From: SHAN690 sp040221375
GTDB taxonomy: Bacteria; Bacteroidota; Bacteroidia; Flavobacteriales_G; Salibacteraceae
Direction of reading: 5' to 3'
NCBI GenBank assembly: GCA_040221375.1
Contig: JAVKEP010000003.1
Coordinates: 1 to 40,762, forward strand
DNA length: 40,762 nucleotides
Part shown: piece by piece, positions 25,239-32,338 of the stretch
Numbering within the stretch: the stretch's first letter is position 1
How the letters are laid out: the number at the start of each line of letters is the position of its first letter
Made by a program: the position numbers and the translations under genes
Notes under the pieces: generated by a model
The model's database searches: none
The model's input: only the letters and a program-made list of their open reading frames with translations
What the model was told of the DNA's origin: nothing

Positions 25239-27068
25239 ATGGCCAAACGTCGCACCCTCGAACCCCAAAAGATCAATTTCCGAGAAAGCTTTGCTTCTTT
25301 AAAATTCATTCCGCGCTTTTTCCAAGAAATCAGCTCGGTAAATCCTCTACTGTTTTACACCAACTTGATCAGCCGGATCATCAGTGCATTTCTCCCCTTG
25401 GCCATGTTGTACGTGGGCAAGCTGATCATCGATGAAGTTGTACTTCAGATCTCCCTTGAAGATAAGGTCCTTAGCCATTTGTGGTACTTGCTTTCTATTG
25501 AATTCGGATTGGCCATTGGTTCTGATTTATTGCGCCGGGGCATATCCTACACAGACGCCTTGCTCGGCGATCAGTATTCCATTCAATCCTCCGTAACCAT
25601 CATTCGCAAAACCGCCGAAATCAAGCTCTCACAGCTGGAGGATGCGGAATTCTATGACAAGCTTGAACGCGCTAGGCAGCAAACCACGGGTCGGGTTGGG
25701 TTGATGTCCAATGTATTGACGCAAGGGGAAGACATCATCGTTATTGTGTCCTTGATAGGTGGCGTGGTGGTCTTTGAACCGTGGTTGATCTTGTTGCTGG
25801 TGATCTCCGTGATCCCCACCATCCTGAATGAAATCAAGTTTAGCGGAACGAGCTATTCACTCGCGCGCAGTTGGACGCAAGAACGCCGAGAACTAGACTA
25901 CTTGCGCTACGCGGGTGCCAGCGACTTGACGGCCAAAGAAGTCAAGCTATTTGCATTATCAACCTACATCGCTGACCGGTTCAAGGAGCTCTCTACGATC
26001 TACTACATCGCCAGTAAAAAATTGGCAGGACAACGCGCAAGGTGGGGCTCGGTGTTTAACATTATCGGCACGGGTACCTACTACGGTGCCTACCTGATGA
26101 TTGTCTACCGCACCGTCATGGGCATTTTCACGCTGGGCGACCTCACCTTCCTTTCCGGCTCGTTTAATCGCCTGCGGAGCCGCTTGCAAGGCTTTTTCAC
26201 TCGATTTACATCCATCACAGAGCGAGCGCTCTACCTACAAGACTATTTTGAGTTCTTAGACCTACGTTTCACACAAGATTCGGATGCACCCAAGCTCTCC
26301 ATGCCTGAAAAGATTCAGGAAGGTTTCGTCTTCAAGGACGTCGGATTCAAATACCCGAATACGGAAAAGTGGGTGGTCCGCAATGTGAGCTTCACATTGA
26401 GAGCCGGTGAAAAATTGGCGTTCGTGGGTGAGAACGGCGCTGGTAAGACAACGCTCATTAAGCTATTGTTGGGATTCTATGCTCCCACGGAAGGACGGAT
26501 ACTCTTGGATGGAATTCCGATTCAGGACTATGATTCCGGACAGTACCAAGCCTACTTTGGTGTGATCTTCCAAGACTTTGTGAAGTTTGAATTGACCTTG
26601 AGGGAAAACATCGCTGTAGGGGCAATTGACGAAATTGACAACGAAATGCGAATCAACGACGCGGCCGAGCGAAGCTTAGCGGATCAGGTGATTTCAGAAC
26701 TTCCGGATGGCATCAATCAACAGCTCGGAAAGCGCTTTAAGCGTGGCAAAGATTTGTCGGGCGGGCAATGGCAAAAGATTGCCATCGCACGGGCTTACAT
26801 GAAAGACGCGGAGGTCATGATTTTAGACGAGCCTACATCAGCCTTAGATGCGCGGGCAGAAACAGAAGCCTTTGACCGGTTCATCAAGCTAACCGCTGGC
26901 AAGACCGCCGTGATCATCTCGCACCGTTTCAGTACCGTGCGCATCGCCGACCGGATCATGGTATTGAAAGATGGAAACGTGCTTGAAATCGGTACGCATC
27001 AAGAACTGATCGAAAACGACCTTCTCTACGCCGAGCTCTTCAACCTCCAAGCGGCGGGATACCAATGA
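25239..27068 (+). CDS. ABC exporter with fused membrane and ATPase domains
   Basis: 609 residues from ATG 25239 (TTG 25230 is possible). The N-terminal ~330 residues carry six hydrophobic segments of an exporter-type membrane domain. The ATPase domain has Walker A GENGAGKTT (~397-405), the Q-loop at VIFQDF, the signature LSGGQ, Walker B VMILDEPTSALD and the H-loop IISHRFS. One half-transporter per chain means that it works as a dimer. MsbA-like lipid export or peptide/drug export would fit; the substrate cannot be read from sequence. Confidence 0.92.
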   Translation: MAKRRTLEPQKINFRESFASLKFIPRFFQEISSVNPLLFYTNLISRIISAFLPLAMLYVGKLIIDEVVLQISLEDKVLSHLWYLLSIEFGLAIGSDLLRRGISYTDALLGDQYSIQSSVTIIRKTAEIKLSQLEDAEFYDKLERARQQTTGRVGLMSNVLTQGEDIIVIVSLIGGVVVFEPWLILLLVISVIPTILNEIKFSGTSYSLARSWTQERRELDYLRYAGASDLTAKEVKLFALSTYIADRFKELSTIYYIASKKLAGQRARWGSVFNIIGTGTYYGAYLMIVYRTVMGIFTLGDLTFLSGSFNRLRSRLQGFFTRFTSITERALYLQDYFEFLDLRFTQDSDAPKLSMPEKIQEGFVFKDVGFKYPNTEKWVVRNVSFTLRAGEKLAFVGENGAGKTTLIKLLLGFYAPTEGRILLDGIPIQDYDSGQYQAYFGVIFQDFVKFELTLRENIAVGAIDEIDNEMRINDAAERSLADQVISELPDGINQQLGKRFKRGKDLSGGQWQKIAIARAYMKDAEVMILDEPTSALDARAETEAFDRFIKLTAGKTAVIISHRFSTVRIADRIMVLKDGNVLEIGTHQELIENDLLYAELFNLQAAGYQ

Positions 27069-27107
27069 TGCACCTTTCAATTAGTATTACTTTCATGGCT
27101 GAAATCA

Positions 27108-27983
27108 ATGGCTGAAACCAGCGGCATACGGATCAATAAATTCTTAAGCGAGGCAGGCATCTGTTCACGCAGAGAAGCAGACCGCATGGTAGAGCATGGG
27201 CGGGTAACCATCAATGGAAAACCACCCTCAACTGGCCAGCGCGTAAAGCGAAACGACAAGGTGCGCGTAGACGGAAGAGAGGTTGAAAACAACCAAGAAG
27301 ACCGTGTGTACCTCGTTTTCAACAAACCTGCCGGCATTGTTACCACCACAGACACGAAGGGTGAGCGTGACAACATCGTGGACTACGTCAATTATCCGTC
27401 GCGTATATTCCCTATCGGTCGTCTCGATAAGGATAGTGAAGGCTTGATCTTTATGACCAGCGATGGTGACATTGTCAACAAGATCTTACGTGCCGGGAAC
27501 GACCACGAAAAGGAATACGAAGTAACCGTAGACAAACGGGTGACGGATGACTTTGTAAACAAGATGAGCACTGGTGTACCCATACTTGGCAAGGTCACCC
27601 GAAAGTGCAAGGTGGAGCAGATTGCTGCATTCACGTTTCGCATTACCCTTACGCAAGGCATGAACCGACAGATCCGGAGGATGTGCGAATACTTTGGCTA
27701 TGAGGTGATGAAACTCAAGCGGACGCGCATCATGCACATGAGCTTGGATGTGCCCAGCGGTCAATGGCGACCGTTTACCGATGAAGAAGTGATGAAGATG
27801 GAAGAAGTCTTGAAAGACTCGAGCAAAACCGCGGATCCAAAGCCAAAGAAAAAATCGCCTTCGTCCAAACCCAGAAAGCCCACTCCGCCCCGTGCAAAGG
27901 ATTGGTCTAAAAAGAAATCTGCGGCTCCGAGGGGCAGAAATTCCAGGTCAACAGGAAAGAACACGAAAGGACGTAGGCGATGA
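27108..27983 (+). CDS. rluF: RluF-type 23S rRNA pseudouridine synthase
   Basis: 291 residues. An S4 RNA-binding domain (~6-55, IRINKFLSEAGICSRREAD) precedes the RsuA-family catalytic domain; the catalytic aspartate is in GRLDKDSEGL (~104-113), followed by KEYEVTV and GMNRQIRRMCEYFGYEV. The RluF subgroup modifies U2604 (E. coli numbering) of 23S rRNA. The last ~55 residues are a Lys/Arg/Pro-rich tail, a Bacteroidota feature. Just upstream, ATGGCTGAAATCA at 27095 is a 13-bp near-copy of the true start; that frame stops after six codons. Confidence 0.9.
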   Translation: MAETSGIRINKFLSEAGICSRREADRMVEHGRVTINGKPPSTGQRVKRNDKVRVDGREVENNQEDRVYLVFNKPAGIVTTTDTKGERDNIVDYVNYPSRIFPIGRLDKDSEGLIFMTSDGDIVNKILRAGNDHEKEYEVTVDKRVTDDFVNKMSTGVPILGKVTRKCKVEQIAAFTFRITLTQGMNRQIRRMCEYFGYEVMKLKRTRIMHMSLDVPSGQWRPFTDEEVMKMEEVLKDSSKTADPKPKKKSPSSKPRKPTPPRAKDWSKKKSAAPRGRNSRSTGKNTKGRRR

Positions 27984-28435
27984 GCACGCCAGCTCGAGAG
28001 ACCGTCATCATTGGCATTCGGAAACATCTTCTGAGTCGATTAGAAAGTATGCACGAAAGCTTATTGGAACTGCAAACGGCAAATGCTTCGAACTCAAAAA
28101 GCACCGCAGGCGATAAACACGACACCGAGCGCGCCATGAACCACATGGAAATGGCAACCTTGTCTCAGCAAGTAGACGCCGAAAAACGCCAGTTGCACGA
28201 ACTCGAAGCTCTGGAACGCAGCAATGCCGAAAAAACCATTGCCAAGGGCAGCATTGTACGCACACAACGACATAATTTGTTCATCGGACTGGCTTTCGGT
28301 AGCGTGGATATCGATGGGTGGACAGTGACAGGAATATCCATTCAAAGCCCGTTGGGAAACGCATTGTTAGGCTTGAGCAAAGGCGAGCAATGTTCGGTGA
28401 ATGGCATGCTTCATACGGTTGAGGAAGTTATATAG
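27980..28435 (+). CDS. Coiled-coil protein with GreA/GreB-C-like domain
   Basis: 151 residues; the ATG overlaps the preceding stop codon (ATGA). The N-terminal half is helical and charged (LLSRLESMHESLLELQ, HMEMATLSQQVDAEKRQLHELE), including a DKHDTERAMNHMEM segment. The C-terminal half (GSIVRTQRHNLFIGLAFG to NGMLHTVEEVI) resembles the GreA/B C-terminal FKBP-like fold. Such proteins are common in Bacteroidota, sometimes misnamed 3-oxoacyl-ACP synthase. Binding to RNA polymerase is a guess from the fold. Confidence 0.8.
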   Translation: MSTPARETVIIGIRKHLLSRLESMHESLLELQTANASNSKSTAGDKHDTERAMNHMEMATLSQQVDAEKRQLHELEALERSNAEKTIAKGSIVRTQRHNLFIGLAFGSVDIDGWTVTGISIQSPLGNALLGLSKGEQCSVNGMLHTVEEVI

Positions 28436-28800
28436 GCACATCACTCGAAAATAGAACCGGGATTACGTTGTGATCTGAAAAAAGTTCCTCACGTTAAAGT
28501 TCACTTTATCTATTGGTTCTACACTGCAATTTGTCATCCACCAATCTAACTTAAGCCTTGAAAGCCAGACTCTACCATCGATTGACGAAGTTGAGACAGC
28601 AATGGAATACCCGGGTTAACAATTGAAGTATCTACGGACAGAAAAACATGGGCTTCACTACAAACACTGCTCTGAAATGATCCATTTTGTGCACAAAATG
28701 CGGGGTGCCATGCTCGTATCCGTAGGAATCGCCACGAATATCCGAGACTTGGATGCCTTTGTAGCTTTTGTCAGCAAATTCATCTCTCAAGCTAATTAAA
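28436..28800. other. Gap with no convincing gene; perfect 18-bp palindrome
   Basis: Both strands show only short open frames (40 codons plus, ~53 codons minus), with no recognisable domain. An 18-bp perfect palindrome, CATTTTGTGCACAAAATG, lies at 28683-28700. The stretch could be a decayed gene or a spacer. Confidence 0.5.
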
Positions 28801-28820
28801 CTTTCAATATTTATTGAAAG
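28801..28820 (+). promoter_or_regulatory. Operator-like inverted repeat upstream of the gbsR-like gene
   Basis: CTTTCAATATTTATTGAAAG is a perfect 8-bp inverted repeat around ATTT. A near copy (18 of 20 bases) lies before the first membrane gene at 29367. It overlaps the probable -33 element, as expected for autorepression. Confidence 0.7.
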
Positions 28821-28843
28821 TTTCGGATTATCTTCTATATTTG
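28813..28843 (+). promoter_or_regulatory. Predicted promoter of the gbsR-like gene
   Basis: TATATTTG at 28836-28843 fits TAnnTTTG exactly, and ATTG at 28813-28816 is 19 bases upstream. The ATG is only four bases after the -7 box, so the transcript may be leaderless. Confidence 0.6.
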
Positions 28844-28847
28844 CTCA

Positions 28848-29348
28848 ATGGAACTCAAAGAAGCAAAGGCAGAATTCATTCAAGCATGGGGCACCCTCGG
28901 CAACAGCTGGGGCATCAACCGCACGATGAGTCAGATTCACGCCTTGCTGATTGTGAGCAATGAACCCTTGAGCACCGAAGACATCATGGAACAATTGAAG
29001 GTTTCTCGGGGCAATGTAAACATGAATACCCGCGCATTGATGGACTGGGGACTGGTTAAGAAACAGCTCATCCCAGGAGAACGAAAGGAATACTTTACCG
29101 CTGGCAAAGACATCAACGAGGTAGCTCGGCAGATAGCCAAAGAGCGCAAGCGTCGAGAGGTGGAACCCATCTTAGATGTGATCAAGAGCCTTGAAGACGT
29201 GAAAGGCAAGGATGCAGAAACCGAAGAATTTAAAAAAGTTCTCAGCGAGTTGGGTGATTTCACCGGAAAGGTGAACTCGGCCCTAGACAAATTTGTGCGC
29301 TCTGATCGGAATTGGTTTACCAAAACCGTGATGCGCTTGATGACCTGA
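28848..29348 (+). CDS. GbsR/MarR-type transcriptional regulator
   Basis: 166 residues. The N-terminal AEFIQAWGTLGNSWGINRTMSQIHALL segment and the winged helix (~35-90, LSTEDIMEQLKVSRGNVNMNTRALMDWGLVKK) match the GbsR subgroup, followed by a charged helical tail likely to dimerise. GbsR-type proteins repress transport or osmoprotection genes in response to a small molecule. Here the four genes that follow encode small membrane proteins, and the same inverted repeat precedes both transcription units. Confidence 0.9.
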   Translation: MELKEAKAEFIQAWGTLGNSWGINRTMSQIHALLIVSNEPLSTEDIMEQLKVSRGNVNMNTRALMDWGLVKKQLIPGERKEYFTAGKDINEVARQIAKERKRREVEPILDVIKSLEDVKGKDAETEEFKKVLSELGDFTGKVNSALDKFVRSDRNWFTKTVMRLMT

Positions 29349-29366
29349 TATTTTTTTGCCTACTAT

Positions 29367-29386
29367 GTTTCATTATTTATTGAAAG
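29367..29386 (+). promoter_or_regulatory. Second operator-like repeat, upstream of the membrane genes
   Basis: GTTTCATTATTTATTGAAAG shares 18 of 20 bases, and the following TTT, with the site at 28801. It ends 15 bases before the start of the first membrane gene, where bound repressor would block transcription or early elongation. Confidence 0.65.
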
Positions 29387-29401
29387 TTTAGAATACTAGA
29401 A

Positions 29402-29797
29402 ATGAACCTCACACTCCTCACCTACTTCATCTACAGCGCCATTACGGCGTTCATCATCCTCCGGGTGGGTTGGGTCTTCTACCGCAATGGTGCCCACTAC
29501 CTCCACGACATTTTCACGAACGATTACAATTTGGCTGAGAATGTAAACCGGCTCTTGCTGGTGGGATACTACTTACTGAACCTAGGCTACGTGGCGGTGA
29601 GCATCGCCTTCTTTGACGAAATAGAGGGTTGGGTGGACCTTACCGAACGCATAGCACAGCGCACGAGCTACATCGTTCTTTCCCTGGGACTACTGCACTA
29701 CGGCAACATGGCCTGGGTGCACCTCTTGAAAATGTACATAGACAACACAGCACCAAACACATTGCATCATGCAAAAGAAAACCAGCCACCGCGTTAG
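29402..29797 (+). CDS. Small membrane protein 1 of the GbsR-linked set
   Basis: 131 residues with about four hydrophobic segments (~4-24, ~48-70, ~85-100, ~103-120). VNRLLLVGYYLLNLGYVAVS closely resembles TNRLFEMGFYLLNLGFALL of the protein encoded at 29927, and both have a preceding FYRNG or FKNG with an acidic stretch and DIF. The two are therefore paralogues and may form a heteromer. No known family recognised. Expression is probably controlled by the upstream regulator. Confidence 0.75.
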   Translation: MNLTLLTYFIYSAITAFIILRVGWVFYRNGAHYLHDIFTNDYNLAENVNRLLLVGYYLLNLGYVAVSIAFFDEIEGWVDLTERIAQRTSYIVLSLGLLHYGNMAWVHLLKMYIDNTAPNTLHHAKENQPPR

Positions 29798-29882
29798 GGA
29801 TAGCAGCGGCAGCTCTCTCCGCGCCCCTGGTGCGGAGAGACTATAGCGAATAGCCCGGTCTCGCGATCAGCGAGAAACGCCC
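29793..29882 (+). ncRNA. Structured intergenic RNA-like element, copy A (possibly Flavo-1)
   Basis: A ~90-nt element that starts at the stop codon of the preceding gene. The conserved blocks are AGGGATAGCAGCGGCA, then hairpin CTCTCCGC/GCGGAGAG (~29813-29837), then TAGCGAATAGCCCGGTCT, then hairpin TCTCGC/GCGAGA, then ACGCCC. A second copy at 36845-36934 on the minus strand keeps the blocks while both stems change by compensation. It resembles a repeat that I remember from flavobacterial genomes, perhaps the Flavo-1 RNA motif; I could not verify the name. Confidence 0.6.
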
Positions 29883-29926
29883 AAAACAACAACACATCAA
29901 ACCAAAACAACTGTAAATACACTACC

Positions 29927-30355
29927 ATGGAAACCGAAATCATCACCGAAGTCATTGATCCCAAAATGGTGGTCATTGCCTACCTCGTTTATCTGCCCAT
30001 CGCGCTTTTGCTGACTTACTATGTAGCGCGCGTGCTCTTCAAGAACGGAAAGGTCTTTATGACCGACATTTTTCGCGGAAGAGAAGAGATTGCAATGGCC
30101 ACGAACCGCCTCTTTGAAATGGGCTTCTACTTGCTGAACCTTGGATTCGCCTTACTGATTTTGAAGATAGATCTGGGGCAATACGATGTCTTCTTAAAGC
30201 AAGAAATGATCGAAGCGCTGAGCAAGAAACTCGGTGGCTTCAGCATCTACTTGGGCCTCATGCTCTTCTTCAACCTCTTCCTCTTCTTTAGGGGCAAGCG
30301 AAAGAGCCGAGAGCAAATACGGCCTCCTTTCCATCCTAATGTAGAACAAGCCTGA
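29927..30355 (+). CDS. Small membrane protein 2 of the GbsR-linked set
   Basis: 142 residues, three or four hydrophobic segments (~15-37, ~62-82, ~105-122). It is a paralogue of the protein encoded at 29402: both contain an NRL...YLLNLGF/Y helix and a DIF motif about 20 residues earlier. The tail is basic (RGKRKSREQ), so it probably faces the cytoplasm. No function known. A 10-bp hairpin follows the stop codon. Confidence 0.75.
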   Translation: METEIITEVIDPKMVVIAYLVYLPIALLLTYYVARVLFKNGKVFMTDIFRGREEIAMATNRLFEMGFYLLNLGFALLILKIDLGQYDVFLKQEMIEALSKKLGGFSIYLGLMLFFNLFLFFRGKRKSREQIRPPFHPNVEQA

Positions 30356-30362
30356 CATAACC

Positions 30363-30394
30363 GAGCGGCTTCTGAACCCAAAAGGAAGCCGCTC
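30363..30394 (+). other. Strong intra-operon hairpin
   Basis: GAGCGGCTTC and GAAGCCGCTC form a perfect 10-bp stem with a 12-nt loop between membrane genes 2 and 3. No T-run follows (ACAATCAC), so it may act in mRNA processing or as a partial terminator. Confidence 0.55.
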
Positions 30395-30409
30395 ACAATC
30401 ACAGAAAAC

Positions 30410-30811
30410 ATGACCATCAAACAGATTTTTACCGCATGGGTTGGGACACTCCTCCTCGGATCTCTTCTCGTCCCACTAAGCAGTGACTTGCTCGTTGCCT
30501 TGACAAACCAAAGTCAGATGGGCTCCATCGACGCATTTTTTGTGACCGCCGCTCTCTATGGCGTGTACGCCTTCTTCCTATCCATTCCGAGCTTGCTCTT
30601 TCTACTGCTCATCCGCCGTTTTCTTGTGAAGCGCTTGCGTTACGAACATCAGTTCACCGCCATGTCCGCACTCACGGTGGTCGGCGTTTTGATCGGAACC
30701 TTGAGCTTGGGGCAAGAAAATGCTGCCATTGCCTTTACTTTGAGCACCATCATCGTATTTCAGGTGATGCTCCGCCTACCCGAGCGCCGTCATAGTGCTT
30801 GGGTACTCTAA
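30410..30811 (+). CDS. Small membrane protein 3 of the GbsR-linked set
   Basis: 133 residues with four hydrophobic segments (~8-30, ~44-68, ~83-98, ~102-120). Basic RRFLVKRLRYEHQ between segments 2 and 3 suggests a cytoplasmic loop. It shows no clear similarity to membrane proteins 1 and 2. It is separated from gene 2 by a hairpin and from gene 4 by 26 bases. No family recognised. Confidence 0.7.
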   Translation: MTIKQIFTAWVGTLLLGSLLVPLSSDLLVALTNQSQMGSIDAFFVTAALYGVYAFFLSIPSLLFLLLIRRFLVKRLRYEHQFTAMSALTVVGVLIGTLSLGQENAAIAFTLSTIIVFQVMLRLPERRHSAWVL

Positions 30812-30837
30812 TGCGTTAAACTTAAATACCCGCAACC

Positions 30838-31275
30838 ATGGACATCCACATTCCCACCTGGCTCATCATTGCCGGCGGCATCGGACAGATCTTTACCGCC
30901 TTGGTCTACCCATACATCCGGCATAGGGTCTTTGATTGGTACAACGACGTACAAAAACTCAAACCGCTCAACCAAGAGATAGCCAAGACCTACGGCCGAT
31001 ATATCGTGGGATTGAATTTCTCTTTCGGACTGATCGCCATTTTTCTGGCAGACGAGCTGCAAAACCACACGCGGCTCGCCACCGCAATCACCGGATTGAT
31101 TGCCGCATATTGGATTGGGAAAGTAGCGACCCAATTTGCCTACTACCCCATGTACGACATCCCTAAGGAAGCCCTATTCAAGTGGGGTGGGTATGGAATG
31201 AATGGGCTGTTTGGCTTCTTTGCGGTGCTCTACCTGCTGCTTTTCGTGAGCAATGCAGGGGCACTTTTGTTCTAG
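30838..31275 (+). CDS. Small membrane protein 4 of the GbsR-linked set
   Basis: 145 residues with about four hydrophobic segments (~7-25, ~60-76, ~83-97, ~118-140). WLIIAGGIGQIFTALVYPYIRHRVFDW and FAYYPMYDIPKEA are the most distinctive stretches. The segment KLKPLNQEIAKTYGRYIVGLNFSFG resembles a gating or linker helix. No family recognised. It ends the regulated set; the next gene starts ~300 bases later after an intergenic hairpin. Confidence 0.72.
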   Translation: MDIHIPTWLIIAGGIGQIFTALVYPYIRHRVFDWYNDVQKLKPLNQEIAKTYGRYIVGLNFSFGLIAIFLADELQNHTRLATAITGLIAAYWIGKVATQFAYYPMYDIPKEALFKWGGYGMNGLFGFFAVLYLLLFVSNAGALLF

Positions 31276-31384
31276 CGCCTTTGGTAGGTGAAAAGCAGAA
31301 GCAAATCAGCACTTTAGCGCGTGCGACATTCTAGCTGTGGGTAACAAGGTCAACAGGTGCATTGCCCTTCACCTTTTTGCAGCT

Positions 31385-31528
31385 ATGGTTGAAAAATGCT
31401 TAGTTAAAAAGCAAAATCCACTGAAGGACGAAATAAAGGAATGCTTAATTTCACTTTCTTCCATTCTGCAACGCGCGACAAGCAGAATTGAACTTAAATC
31501 ATTGATGAATCCCCTCCTGGCCTGTTGA
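31385..31528 (+). CDS. Possible small ORF ending inside the terminator hairpin
   Basis: 47 codons from ATG 31385 (GTG 31337 is possible). The peptide has MVEKCLVKKQNPLKDEIKE at its start and no recognisable domain. The stop lies within the hairpin at 31508-31549, as in some attenuators. Support is weak, and it may be chance. Confidence 0.25.
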   Translation: MVEKCLVKKQNPLKDEIKECLISLSSILQRATSRIELKSLMNPLLAC

Positions 31529-31549
31529 TATGGGCCATCAGGGGATTTT
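31508..31549 (+). terminator. Terminator-like hairpin before the UbiA-linked pair
   Basis: ATCCCCT..TGGCC pairs with GGCCA..AGGGGAT: 12 of 14 positions, with two internal mismatches, and TTTTA follows. It lies 22 bases before ATG 31571, so it either ends an upstream transcript or attenuates the downstream genes. Confidence 0.6.
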
Positions 31550-31570
31550 ACATATAAAACAGTGAGAGAG

Positions 31571-32338
31571 ATGCAGCTAGTCGAGCAATTGTTACACTTT
31601 CCTGCGAAAGCGAACGTCCTCTATGTACAACCATCCCGCAGAGATCCGATGATCGTGGGTTCCAACGAGGCAAATATGAGTGGTGTCGACGGTCAGGCTC
31701 TACTAGCATTGGAAGAAAAGTGCAGGAAAACAGCTTATGCCCAGACAAGTCTGAACGCGTCGTGCGATTTATTCGATGACGCAGACATGCTATCACCATA
31801 CCATCTGATCGTGATCCATGATCCGAGGAGCCTAGAACCATTATTGACCGCTCGACTATACGAAAATCGTGTGTGCATAGAACAAAGCATTGGCCGTTCG
31901 CTTGACCAATTGAACGCGCAAAGGTTCAGTACGGGCAAGGTGCAATCTCCCTTGGAGCATATCGTCTTGATTGACAGACTTTCTGGAAACGTGCACAATG
32001 CTGTCTACAAACGCTTTCGCGCATTGATCCACCTCCAATTGTATTGCGAAATTTTTCGACTTAGGAAAAACGCCCATTTTATCCTAATGGCGCGTCATCA
32101 ACCAGGAATGACCTTGATCAATCGTTACGTTGAATTGGGATTGAAACCACAGTGGGATGCCCTTCATCATGGGAAACAACACACTGTATTGCTCGGGAAA
32201 TTGAATCGATTTTCATCTCCGCTCGAATTGAGTTTGAGCGTTTCTGCCTTCGAGGTTTTTCTTTGGGCACGAAAGCTATACCTGAGACTATTTGCGGTCA
32301 TTTTCACCCACCTTAATACAAGCACAAATGCTGCGTAA
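31571..32338 (+). CDS. Protein of unknown function, possibly Rossmann-like
   Basis: 255 residues from ATG 31571 (GTG 31562 is possible). Alternating hydrophobic strands (ANVLYVQPS, YHLIVIHDP, EHIVLIDRL, AHFILMARH, HTVLLGKL) and helices suggest a Rossmann-like fold, perhaps a degenerate methyltransferase, but the glycine-rich SAM loop is missing. The end is hydrophobic (FEVFLWARKLYLRLFAVIF) and may touch the membrane. It overlaps the UbiA-family gene by 11 bases, so translation is coupled and a shared pathway is likely. Confidence 0.65.
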   Translation: MQLVEQLLHFPAKANVLYVQPSRRDPMIVGSNEANMSGVDGQALLALEEKCRKTAYAQTSLNASCDLFDDADMLSPYHLIVIHDPRSLEPLLTARLYENRVCIEQSIGRSLDQLNAQRFSTGKVQSPLEHIVLIDRLSGNVHNAVYKRFRALIHLQLYCEIFRLRKNAHFILMARHQPGMTLINRYVELGLKPQWDALHHGKQHTVLLGKLNRFSSPLELSLSVSAFEVFLWARKLYLRLFAVIFTHLNTSTNAA

